A stretch of DNA of 64,000 nt from Erythroxylum novogranatense (Eukaryota; Streptophyta; Magnoliopsida; Malpighiales; Erythroxylaceae), in assembly GCA_029891385.1 (NCBI GenBank), contig CM057233.1, positions 9,675,460 through 9,739,459 on the forward strand. Direction: 5' to 3'. The notes under the pieces were generated by a model, which saw only the letters and a program-made list of their open reading frames with translations, did not search any database and was not told the origin of the DNA. A program made the translations under genes and the position numbers. The number at the start of each line of letters is the position of its first letter. Position 1 is the first letter of the stretch. This document shows, piece by piece, positions 34,934-45,100 of the stretch.

Positions 34934-37310
34934 ATGGATAATCGTTTATTGATGAAGGATATTTTCCCTGGAGCGCAATCATGGTCTTGTGAAGTGATAG
35001 TCCAAGAAAAACAACAAGTCGTCGCTTTGGTTAATACACAGACTAAAAGAAAAAAGTTTATCTTCTACGATCCTGAGGTATATCAATTACACTTTCTTCC
35101 TTTTACATTTTATCAACTTACCTATCGATAATTCTTTCATAACTAACAGGGATCGCAAGTTGAGGGTATCACATTCAACAATGATATCCAAAGAATTGGG
35201 GACATCTTACAGTCGTATCATAAATATATCATTTCTAATGTGATTATCAAATCAATTCCCCCTCAGTACCAAACCAAAAATTTGAAGATACAGTGGATTG
35301 TCACAAGTCGCATGGTCTTCGAGCCTGTGACACAAGACGATGCAATCATCCCTGTGAAATTAAACTTCACACCTTTCCAAAGTCTTATGGATTATGTGGA
35401 TGACAAGTAAAAATTTGTTGGTTAGATGCTTAATATATTTGTTCATACAATCTTCAAAAAACTTTTCCGTTACTGATTACATTAATCTTTAACACGTGAT
35501 AGATATTTTAGCCGTCGTCGTTGAAGTGTTGAGAAAAAAAGAAATTATTAAAGACGGAAAAGCTTCAACTGTACAAAAATTTGTTATTATGAATAAAGAG
35601 TAATTCTCACTCTGTATCTTTGTTAATATTTTGCGTTAAAGGTAAACAAAATTAACATTTTTCCGTAATCTCTTGTTTTTCATTAGGCAACAAACAGTCA
35701 TGCTATCACTTTGGAATTCTTTTATTGAGAACAAGGGCTAGCAGATTACGGAATCACTTCACTCTCATCCAGTTATTGTTTGTACAAGGCTCAAAGTCAA
35801 TTTCTTTAACGGTATTTTTTCCTTCCTCATAATAACACATCTTACTCTGTCCCTTTTTATTCTATCTTAAACATCCATTTTCAAATGTTAGGTTTTGCAT
35901 TGTCAACGTGGTTCAACTCAGCAATCGTCGTTGACCCATAGATACACGAAGTTACAGATCTGAAAAATTGGTAATCCATTATGTTACATACAACGTTTCT
36001 AATATTTCGTTACAAATTATATACCAATTTTTAAAATTCTTTATATTTTCACCAATATAATTATTATGTAACAGGGCACAACGAAATAACAGCGAGATCA
36101 GAAACCTCATCACTGGATGATCTTACTTCAGATATAATCCTGATATATCTTCTGGATCTTGCCAAAAACTCACGAAAATCATGTCTATAGATTCTACCGC
36201 CAAAGTAATCGCATCTGCATATTCCTGTGAGATATTGAATTTAAAACTTCTTCCTCTGAACGTTCTAATCTATTTTTCCCTAGATATCATGGATTGAAGC
36301 CAAAATTTCCTTCCAACACATTTTGCAAAAATTCTGGTATATGGCATGCAACAAATGCTTCTGGTCTACAACTGCTGCATGTAGAGTTCTCTTCACTTGT
36401 AATTACTGTAAAGAAAAACGAACAACAGAGCCAAGGTTTTTGCCTTCTATTTGCAATCTTCCATTTGTTGCTTATTCCTTTCGTGTGCATTTCGAAATTT
36501 TCACATCACTTTTTTACTTCCATGTCACCTGCACTTCTTTTTCGCCCACACTCTTGGTTTTTAACTATTATGACTTTATTGTACAGGTGCCGATATGACA
36601 TGGATTTGACCGACGATATCGGAACTATCACGGCTTCGATTTTCGGTGACCTCGCTAAAAAACTTTTAAACTTCACCACCGTTGAGGCTATGAAATATTA
36701 CAATGAGGTTATATTTTCCCTTCCTTCTTTCATCTACATTTCCAATTTAATCAGCCTGAAATATCTTCATGTACTTATTCCACTGACAATGGAGATTTTT
36801 TATTTTGCGTTATAAGAACATGGATCTCCCATTAGAGAAACTGCACGCACAATTGAAAACCGATACCTTTCTTCTCCTCGTGAAGCCAGCAAACACTCAG
36901 TCATCAGAAGGGGTGCAACGATTTACTATTGTTTACTACCACAAAATTGATGCTCATGAACTACAACAAACTTCACTTTCACCCATCTCAGGTCCTTTTT
37001 ATTCCTCCTTCATTTTAATTTTATCTATAACATCATCTTTTATTATTTATGTATGTGTCATTTAGTTTGCAGTGATCTCCCCTTATATCATTTGCTTAAT
37101 ATATGTTGATTTCTGATATTTTCAGAAAAAAAAAATCTTGAATCTTCTTCATCAGCTAAACAATGCCTTGAAAAAAGATTCTCCGATGCTAAATACAACT
37201 CGCCGTCACAAATGGATAAGCCGATCAACAGCACCGAATGTACGCTACAATCAGACGCACAATCCACTATAGACACTCGTCGTAATAGGAAAAAACCCAG
37301 ATTCTCATGA
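34934..37310 (+). pseudogene. RPA1-like single-strand DNA-binding gene of a Helitron, partly decayed
   Basis: Spliced gene on the plus strand. Exons I can place are 34934-35077, 35150-35406, about 35492-35599, about 35687-35811, about 35893-35970, about 36077-36208, then one ending at 36435, 36587-36707, about 36817-36991 and 37126-37310. The N-terminal part resembles an RPA OB-fold. The C-terminal part has the zinc ribbon ACNKC...FTCNYC followed by RYDMDLTDDIGTITASIFGD, typical of the RPA70 C-terminal domain, and a basic tail RRNRKKPRFS. In-frame stops occur after SFIENKG, after AIVVDP and after LITG in the middle exons. The third exon lacks a good acceptor. The last three exons splice in phase. 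It probably served Helitron replication. Confidence 0.75.
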
Positions 37311-37616
37311 ACTTTTAATGTCAAATTGTGGTGTCTTTTGAATGATTTCAGACGATTTACAAGTTAATCTACCTCTGGTTTAAAGTTTCATTTTCAATTG
37401 TTCGTTTTAAATATCTTCTTATCTTTGTCTTTCCACTTTGTCTTACTTTTGTTTCCGCGATTCGTCTTATTGTTATCTCTCCGCTTCGTCTTACTGTTGC
37501 CTTTGCAAGTCATCTTACGTTTGCCTCTGTACTTCGTCTTAGTTTGACTGCTGCTTCCGTCCCACTTTCACTTTCACTGTTTCGTCTCATTTTCTATTCG
37601 TATTAGTTTTCTTGAC

Positions 37617-38785
37617 CCTTACCAATATGGTTCATCACTTTCTAATGTTATTGTTATTTGCAAAATCAGTTTCTATTTATTTTTATCATGATTAGTAAAT
37701 TCATTATTATTATTCAACTTCGTTCATATATTCGTGTTTTTTATATAATCATAATAACGGTTCATCGCATATTTGTTTTTATTGATATAACAATTATCTT
37801 TTCTTTATTTTATTATTGCCAAAATTGTATTCTACCTAATAGGAATAATTCTATTTACATTAATGTATTAAATAAGACTTAATCACTAATATATATATTT
37901 CTTATTATATTTACATATATAATCATAATAACATTTCATCATATATTTGTTTTTATTCATATAATTATTATCTTCATATAACCGCTTCGTCTTATTAGTT
38001 TTGTCTCCGCGCTTCCCCTTTATTTGGGTTCTCGACTTCGTTTTATTTTTGGCATTGCAAGTGCTTCATCTTATTTTTGCCTTTCTGCTTCATCTTATTT
38101 GTGTCTTTGCACTTCGTCCTGGTTTTCTCTCGATGATTCATCTTATTGTTGCTTCTCCGCTTCGTCTTACTTTTGCCTTTGGAAAGTTGTCTGACTTTTC
38201 TATCCGCACTTCATATATAAGTGTTTAACAAACCACAAATATAACAAAGAGATATTTCGTCTTACTTCTGCCTTTGCATATCGTCTTACTTCTGTCTCCG
38301 CGCTTCGTCTTAGTTTAATTTTCCCTTTGTCTTAGTTTGACTTTTGGTTCCGTCTAACTTTTGCTTTCTCTGCTTCCTCTCATGCTCTCTTCATCTCAGT
38401 TTTCCTCACCCTTACCAATACGGTCCATCACATTCCAATATTATTATTATCTGGAAAATCAATTTTTATTTATTTTAATCATGATAATCCAATTTGTTGT
38501 TATTATCATTATTATTATTCAACTTGATTCATATATTTATGTTTTTTATTTTTATTATTGTCAAAAATTCCATTATATCTACTCTCGTCTTACTTTCGCC
38601 TCTCCGCTTCGTCTTAGTTTGACTTTCCTTTCGTCTTAGTTTGACTTCTGCTTCCGTCTCACTTTCGCTTTCGCTGGTTGGCCTCATCTTCTCTTCGTCT
38701 TACTTTTCTTCAGCCTTACCAATATAGTTCATCACTTTCTAATATTATTATAAGCAAAATCAATTTCTGATTATGTTTATCATTA
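37617..38785 (+). repeat. Higher-order repeat: CTTACCAATA...ATCATGAT block in three copies
   Basis: A block starting CTTACCAATATGGTTCATCA and running about 75 bp to an ATTTATTTTTATCATGA stretch occurs at about 37619, 38411 and 38714, each following a run of CTTCGTCTTA words. The minisatellite blocks therefore spread together with an AT-rich spacer as larger units. Confidence 0.75.
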
Positions 38786-38937
38786 TAATTTGGATAGAAA
38801 AGTCAGACAAGGTCCAAAGGCAAAAGTAAGACGAAGCGGAGAAGCAACAATAAGACGAATCGTCGAGAGAAAACCAAGACCAAGTGTAAAGACACAAATA
38901 AGACGAAGCAGAGAGGCAAAAATAATACGGACTAAGG
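38067..38937. repeat. Inverted repeat with ~140-bp arms inside the minisatellite region
   Basis: The arm 38797-38937 is the reverse complement of 38067-38208 at high identity by eye, including non-repeat parts such as TTTTCTCTCGACGATTC and TGTCTGACTTTTCTATCC. The arms are separated by about 590 bp. A transcript through both could form a long hairpin. Confidence 0.8.
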
Positions 38938-39443
38938 ATAGTTTCTTCCCCAAGTCAAGATCCATAAAAGAAGGGAAGCTCGCCCCGCGTCGATCCTTTC
39001 CCTAAAAAATAATCGAAGTCGGATTCGCTAACCTTTGTCAGTGCAACTTCTCGTTAATTTCTCCTTCCTGTTAAGGTCGCTTCCTCTTACTTTTGTCTCC
39101 GCGCTTCGTTTTATTTTTGTCTTCGTGCTTCGTCTTATCTTTGCTTCTCCGCTTCCTGTTACTTTTCTCTCCACGCTTCGTCTTACTTTTGTCTTTCCAC
39201 TTCAACTTATTTTTGCTTCTCGACTTCCTCTTATTTTTGTCATTGCACTTCGTCTTGTTCTTCTTTATTTAAAGCAGTTGAGTTGATGTCATTTCTAAAT
39301 CGCATTACTTGGAATTAATGATGATTGTGAGACCTAAACATTGATTAGAAACGTACGATTTCAAATCGCTCCATCTTCCTTCTCAACATCTCAATTACTT
39401 CGCCTTAAATATGGAATCATTTATTTAGCCGACTTTTCTTTTC

Positions 39444-40400
39444 GGCACACTGTGCCGACTTTTGATTAAAAGGCAACTTCTTTCACTTTATCATCTTCCA
39501 GTACTGCCCCTCATTTAATACAGTGGAACTCTTCAACTTTAATTTTTTATTACATTACTATATTTCTCCCCTGTCAAACAGTCCACTGATACCTCTATTT
39601 TTAAACTTTGAAACCTTTCTCCTCTTAACTTCAATCAAACAATTCCTACCCTCTTCTTTTGCCTTCTTCTTGTTTAACCTAAATTCATCACATCCTCCAT
39701 TCCAAGAAGATAACAACTGTCAAAGTTACATCTTCTATTTCAACAAGCAAAGAGTAAGCTTTCAGTTCAGTAAGCAATTCTTTTCTTCGTTACTTTTTTA
39801 ATCCCAAATTTTTATATTATAATTTCAACAAAACTCTTTCTTTATCTTTATGATCCATGTTTTTATACGTTCCGTCCTCATTTCTTCCTGCATTCTTCCA
39901 CTGCTAAGGTAAACCACCATTCGTCTTACTATTGTCTCCAACCTCACATTGCCAAGCTATAATTAGTTTTTATAATAAGTAATCACAGAATAAACCATCC
40001 AGAGTTCGTTAGATTAATTTCGCTGATTTTATTACAGGTAATGGTGTAAAAATTATCTTCCAACACATGGATGGTAACAATAATATATATTACCTAATCA
40101 GTTTTCTGGAATTGTCTATTATTTCACAGAAATATGGATTCCCGAGAACAACGAAATTACGCGGATCCCAGAGAAAGAATAAAACAGATTATAGAGTAAG
40201 AATAAAACAGATTGTAGAGTGTTACGAGAAACTTGAAAAGTTGTACGAAAAAACCATGGTACCCAAAAAAAGAGGAGATAATCAGTTATGTTCCTCAAGT
40301 TCTGGAACAAATAAAGAGGTTGCCATTGGAGGCTGAGGCTCTGATACAACAAGCACTTCAAAAAACCAACTTCCGCGTTATCTAATTTTGTCGTTTTGTT
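39444..40400 (+). pseudogene. Small-ORF unit 1: shared leader, intron-like gap and a short basic ORF broken by a 23-bp duplication
   Basis: The leader (about 39444-39757, with CAATCAAACAATTCCTACCC) matches that of the unit ending at 42450. After an intron-like gap, ATG at 40135 opens MDSREQRNYADPRERIKQ and stops after 21 codons. The stop arises next to a 23-bp tandem duplication (40176-40221). Beyond it a basic, helix-forming stretch with CYEKLEKLYEKTMVPKKRG follows in another frame. Family unknown. The repeated leader-plus-short-ORF plan is the main reason to call it a gene-like unit. Confidence 0.4.
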
Positions 40401-41159
40401 CTGGTGTAAAACCTACCAGTAGATAAGCAACAGAAATGTTTACTGGATACTTTTTGCAAATCATCCAACCCTAAATACAATTATATATTTTTTGCATTTG
40501 CCGTTTTTCGAACTACGTACGCTTCATCTGATTTTGCTCCTCACACTTCGTCTCACTTTTCTCTCTGCGCTTCGTCTTATTTTGTCTTCTCCACTCTCAG
40601 TTTTGTCTCGTGACTTCGTCTTATTTTTGCTTCTTCGCTTCGTCTAATTTTTGTCTTTCCACTTCGTCTTACTTTTGTCTCTGCACTTCGTCTTAGTTTC
40701 ACTATATTTCTTCTTAGTTTGACTCTACTTCGTCTTAGTTTCAATCGTCTGATATTTTACTTCTCCGCTTCATCTCACTTTTGCCTATCCACTTCGTCTT
40801 ACTTTTGACTTATTTTTATCTGTGCACCATGTCTTATTTTTGCCTCCGCGCTTATATTAAACTAATTATTGTTTCAATTAATTAATTAATTAATTAGTTC
40901 ACTATACTATAATCATCAATAGGCATATGTAAATTTTGAACTCCTTGACGCAATTAACAAATGTGTATAATATGCTACATAATAACTTAACAAATGTGTA
41001 TGATATGGTAATAATATTCATCTTTCTATGACTTCTGCTTGCATCTCACTTTAATGTTTTCTTGTATTTATGCATTGGTTTTATGGTTACTTTTAAATAA
41101 ACCCAACGTTGGTTCTTTTCACGGACTAATTTGTAAGATGGAAATTTCATTACATATCA

Positions 41160-41563
41160 TAATGTCAAATATTGTCAATAACGTATTGCAGAAGTAAACA
41201 AACATGAAGAGAATTAGAGAAAAACAGGACCAGAACAGAGATTGACGTTTCAATTGATAGGTGATAGATTTCTGGATATCGCAATTTTTTTTACTTGTCG
41301 CAAGAAAAGACACTATAACCTCCAAAATGTATGAATAATCTTCTACCTACTATAATAATGTCAAATACTGCCAATAACGTATTGCAAAAGTAAGCAAACA
41401 TGAGGAGAATTAGAGAAGAAGAGGACCAGAACAGATATTGACGTTTCAATTGATAGCTGATAGATTTCTGAAGACCGCCAAATTTTTTTACTTGTCGCAA
41501 GGAAAGACGACGTCACATCCTTTGGTCCCAGAAAAGACACGGTAAGCCCCAAAATGTATGAAC
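41160..41563. repeat. Tandem duplication, period 197 bp
   Basis: 41160-41338 and 41357-41563 align along their length (AATGTCAAATA.TG.CAATAAC near the start, CCAAAATGTATGAA at the end). The second copy has an extra 25 bp or so near 41510. It lies upstream of small-ORF unit 2. Confidence 0.8.
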
Positions 41564-41624
41564 CAGACATTGAGGTGTCATTATTTAATACAACCGAGTT
41601 TATTCTTCAAAACCCAACATTCAA

Positions 41625-42450
41625 ATGTCTTCCTCCTCTCTACACATGTCAGCTATTTTTTACGTATCTCTAGGAAAATCATTTTTGTTTCGCTTTATCA
41701 TCTTCGAGTGCCGCCCCTCATTTAATACCGCGCAACTTTTCAAATCTCAGCTGCCAGACGGTCCCCTAACACTTCTATATTTAAACTTTATAACCTTTCT
41801 CCTCTAATTTCAATCAAACAATTCCTACCCTCTTCTTTTGCCTACTTCATTTAATACCGCGCAACTTTTCAAGTCTCAGTTGCTAGACGGTCCCCTACCT
41901 TTTTCTTTTTCCTTTTTCTTGTTTAATCTAAATACATCGCATTCTCTATCCCAAAAAGATAACAACAGTCAATGTTACCTCTTCTATTTCAACAAACAAA
42001 GAACAACCATTCAGGTCAGTAATCGATTCTTTTGTCCATTACTATTTTGATCCCAATCTTTTCAATTTATAATTTCAACAAAACCGTTTCTTTATTTTTA
42101 CACACCATTTTTATAGGTTCCCTCCTTATTCTCTGTTGCATTCTTCCACTCTAATCTTCGTCTTATTCTTGCTTCTCAATAAAGTTGTAAAATAATTATG
42201 ACATTTATAGACTAATTTGATTATTTTAATGGCAGATATGAATTCCAACTATTTTGAGCGCAAAAGATATTTGAAAAGTGCCATAAAGGAGACATATCAT
42301 CGTCAAAATCAGCTACATGAATTACTTATGAGATACCATGCACAAAATAAAAAGGTATATAATAGTTTGCATGAACTTCGATATATCCAGATGTATGAAA
42401 CTAGTCGAATGATAAAGATAATCAATCATCTCAAAGAAGTAAACTTCTAA
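41625..42450 (+). CDS. Small-ORF unit 2: hypothetical 71-aa basic, helical protein
   Basis: The leader region resembles 39444-39757, and a piece with CGCAACTTTTCAA and CAGACGGTCCCCTA occurs twice within it (about 41716-41766 and 41848-41896). After a likely intron ending in AG near 42236, ATG at 42238 opens a 70-71 codon frame, MNSNYFERKRYLKSAIKETY at the start, to the TAA at 42448-42450. The product is rich in Lys, Tyr, His and Leu with a heptad-like pattern and no cysteine motif or membrane segment. It is the open counterpart of unit 1. I do not recognise it. Its position after the Helitron RPA gene and minisatellite hints at a mobile-element origin. Confidence 0.4.
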
Positions 42451-42990
42451 ACAAGGAAGTTTTATGAAAGACAAATTAAATATCTTTTAGATTAATGTAT
42501 CTTTATACTGTAAATGTAAGTAGTAGACATGTAAACTATTTTAAACGTATCTCAAAGAAAGCCATTTCATTTTATTTCTTCTCCCAACTAATACTTATTT
42601 TATTACATTTTTATATTATTTATTATTTAACTATGACGTAACTGTGTATAAATTTAGTGAATATTTTTACCGCGCATTTACACAGAATTAACATGTTAGT
42701 TTAAGAATCAAGCTAGCTTTTAGGTGCGGAAGAAACAGTTTTATTTTTATCAATTTAAAAGACGTGTGACTGTGTGAGCATAAATTAAAAGCATCTGGTG
42801 TCTACTACCTATTTTTTTAATAATGAAATGACTTGCACAAATCTTGGAAATCATTAGCATGATGTGGTGTATCTTTATGGATTTTAAAGCAATATTTAAC
42901 ACATTCCTTGTGCTTTACGCAACCAGCTAATCAACTCTGTGTTCTCAGACAAATTGACAATATAGTACGTTGGAGCAAATCTCGATATAG
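42451..42990. other. Intergenic stretch, no gene
   Basis: AT-rich sequence between small-ORF unit 2 and the DJ1D copy 2 upstream region. Nothing recognisable on either strand. Confidence 0.5.
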
Positions 42991-43019
42991 AAAGTATCAA
43001 GCCCAAATGTCAGAAGCTT

Positions 43020-43220
43020 GCGTCGAGTTAGTGGAAGAGCTCGGAATGTCATTTTTTGTTTAGTCGATAAAGCTGAACAATGACGATAGTGATGGGATAA
43101 GAATAAGATATGTTTATATATAAAATCCTACTTGCGCAGAGTTGGTGGGAGAACTCGGAATGAGGTTATTAGTTTAGTCGACAAAGCTGAACAATGACAA
43201 AGGTGATGGGATAAGAATAA
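43020..43220 (+). promoter_or_regulatory. Displaced upstream region of DJ1D copy 2, partly duplicated in tandem
   Basis: This block is the counterpart of about 9500-9620 upstream of copy 1 (shared AGCTGAA.AATGAC and GATGGGATAAGAATAA). Two tandem copies start at about 43020 and 43134. The first includes a TATA-like TATATATAAAA at 43115-43125. The block ends in TAA at 43218-43220, where the Harbinger element begins. Its natural continuation is at 51611, so it once lay directly upstream of copy 2 and is now 8.4 kb away. Confidence 0.75.
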
Positions 43221-43255
43221 CGGTGCGTTTGGTTACCGTCTTCGGACGTGAAGAC
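43221..43255 (+). repeat. Left terminal inverted repeat of the Harbinger element
   Basis: It begins CGGTGCGTTTGGTTACCG and ends with GTGAAGAC. It matches the right terminus in inverted orientation with few differences. A diverged subterminal copy (TGTTTGCTTACCGTCCTC) follows near 43290. Confidence 0.9.
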
Positions 43256-44777
43256 GGATGACAAGGACATAAAAGTTCTGTCCAAATGTGTGTTTGCTTA
43301 CCGTCCTCACTAATTTCTGTCCTGTCTTTAAAGAAGTTGGACAGAAATATTTGTCCAACTAAAAAACGTCGGACATCCTAATGTTGTCCGCAGACAAGAG
43401 AAGGAAAAGGCCATAATAACCTCAGCAACATCGTATACCTAAAATGGTTCTCCGTTGCCAACAGCCCCTTCCTCGTTCTACAAACCTTCATTTCCACTGA
43501 TCGGCGCGGTAAGTAGCAGACTCTTCTCTTCCCCTTACGCATACGCTGCGTGTTTCATTCTCTACCAATCTCGCTCTATTCTCACCACATTTGCGTATTT
43601 GGTTGCGGGACTTTCTTCCCCAGATTTGAAGTTGTTCCGTGTCCAACGAACCTCCGTCTTCGTGGAAGCAGCGTCCTACCTACCATCTTCGTCTCTTCCG
43701 GGTAAGACATTAATCCGACCGTTTTAGTTTTTACAATGTGGGTTATGTTTCCATTTTATCTTCTTCTTCTTCTGGGTTTTTGAGCGTACGTACGTCAATG
43801 GTGTGCTGGGTTTGAAGACGTATGCTCTTCTGGGTTTTTTGGTTGACGTAAGATATTGTTCCGATAATTGCAGATGCTTGAAATTATCTATGTTCATTAG
43901 CATTTTCTGGGTGTATAGATTTGATTTCTCTGTTCATTAGCATTTTCTGTATATGACACGATACTCTTCCTTATCATCTTTTAGCTAGCAATAGTGGTAT
44001 TCAATGAACCTTTATGTGGCAATAACAAATATGCTTCCCCTATGACATAGCAAAAGTATCTCACAAAATCATCTTCTTCCGTCTGTTTAAAGAAGTGAAC
44101 AAGAAATTGCTAAATTACCAACCTTCGGATTCATTTGGTGATGAACGTAGGAGTTGATTCCTAATAAGAATTTTAAGCGAGTCATGATTTGTCAATTCAG
44201 GAGATGCCGTTGTCTTGTCCGATCTCTCTCAGATCGAGAAATATTTCCACTCTTGCCCATGTTTGCACATCCAAGCTAACAAAAACTATCACTTTCTGAA
44301 CTTTGCCCATGTTTGCATTTGATATGTGAGAAAATGCCACTTATACCAAATCTTTACGGACAAACTACAACTCCCTTCTTCATCCTTACATAAGCAATTG
44401 ATTCACCTTAGACATTTTAATATAAGAAATTTATTTCAGCAATCTAATTAATCCACTAGCAGCAAATGGTTAGAATTTAATCTTTAGTTCCATTGTAACT
44501 ATTTTACCAAATGAGTTGAGGTCACTTGATACTCATAAATCATGCAAAGATTCTTTAAGATATTCCTTTGAGTGAATATCAATTTCTGTTATGTATTATA
44601 TAATAAGATTGTTACTGAGAGTGTTCCCAACTTAACTATTATATCAATTTAGAATTTATGTGAACCATTCAAAATCAAACATTTGCATTCATTTCTTTAT
44701 AAACCTTAAAAATGATTGTTGCATTAAAAGTCATAAATGACAACATATAGCACATCATTTAAAATGGTGATTATATA

Positions 44778-45100
44778 CATGTTACACACTCATGCTTATT
44801 GTATGATGATTAGAACATTTTCTAAAGTAAATACGTATTAGTCTACTAGAGGAAGGGTGTTCTTCCTATAGAAGTGGAAATATCATTTCTTCATGCCTTA
44901 GTAAAGAAAGAACTCCATGAAATTAGATAGGATAAAATACTATACACATTCATGCTTATTGTATGAGGATTAGAACATTTTATAGAGTAAACACCTATTA
45001 GTCTACCAAAGTAAAGGTGTTGTTCTTATAGAAGTGGAAATATCGTTTCTTTATGTCTTGGTGAAGAAAGAAATCCATGAAATTAGATAGGATAAACTAG
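44778..45100. repeat. Tandem duplication (~163 bp unit) inside the Harbinger element
   Basis: Two adjacent copies, each with TCATGCTTATTGTATGA near its start and CCATGAAATTAGATAGGATA near its end, differ at a modest number of positions. No gene overlaps it. The parts 43256-44777 and 45101-47369 likewise show no coding sequence. Confidence 0.8.

Larger units (their letters stand above)
37430..40860. repeat. Degenerate ~24-bp minisatellite, CTTCGTCTTA core
   Basis: Words close to CTTCGTCTTACTTTTG with a tail like CCTCTCCG recur about every 23-25 bp in blocks at about 37430-37600, 37980-38215, 38255-38370, 38580-38710, 39065-39265 and 40515-40860. One inverted block (AAGACGAAG sense) lies at 38797-38937. 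AT-rich stretches separate the blocks. Because the unit is close to 24 bp, it gives false open frames with an eight-residue LRLTFASP-like periodicity. The repeats start about 120 bp after the RPA-like gene. I do not recognise the family. Confidence 0.85.

Noticed and set aside
34076..37440. Defined Helitron termini (TC...CTRR) around the helicase and RPA gene
   Set aside because: A TCTCCACTAC start at 34076 and several CTTAG words downstream were considered, but neither the A/T insertion context nor a 3' hairpin is convincing.
39035..39286. Open frame with repeating LRLTFASP-like hydrophobic peptides (also at 38001-38228)
   Set aside because: It is the translation of the 24-bp minisatellite. 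Similar frames appear wherever the repeat runs, on either strand, with no conserved start.
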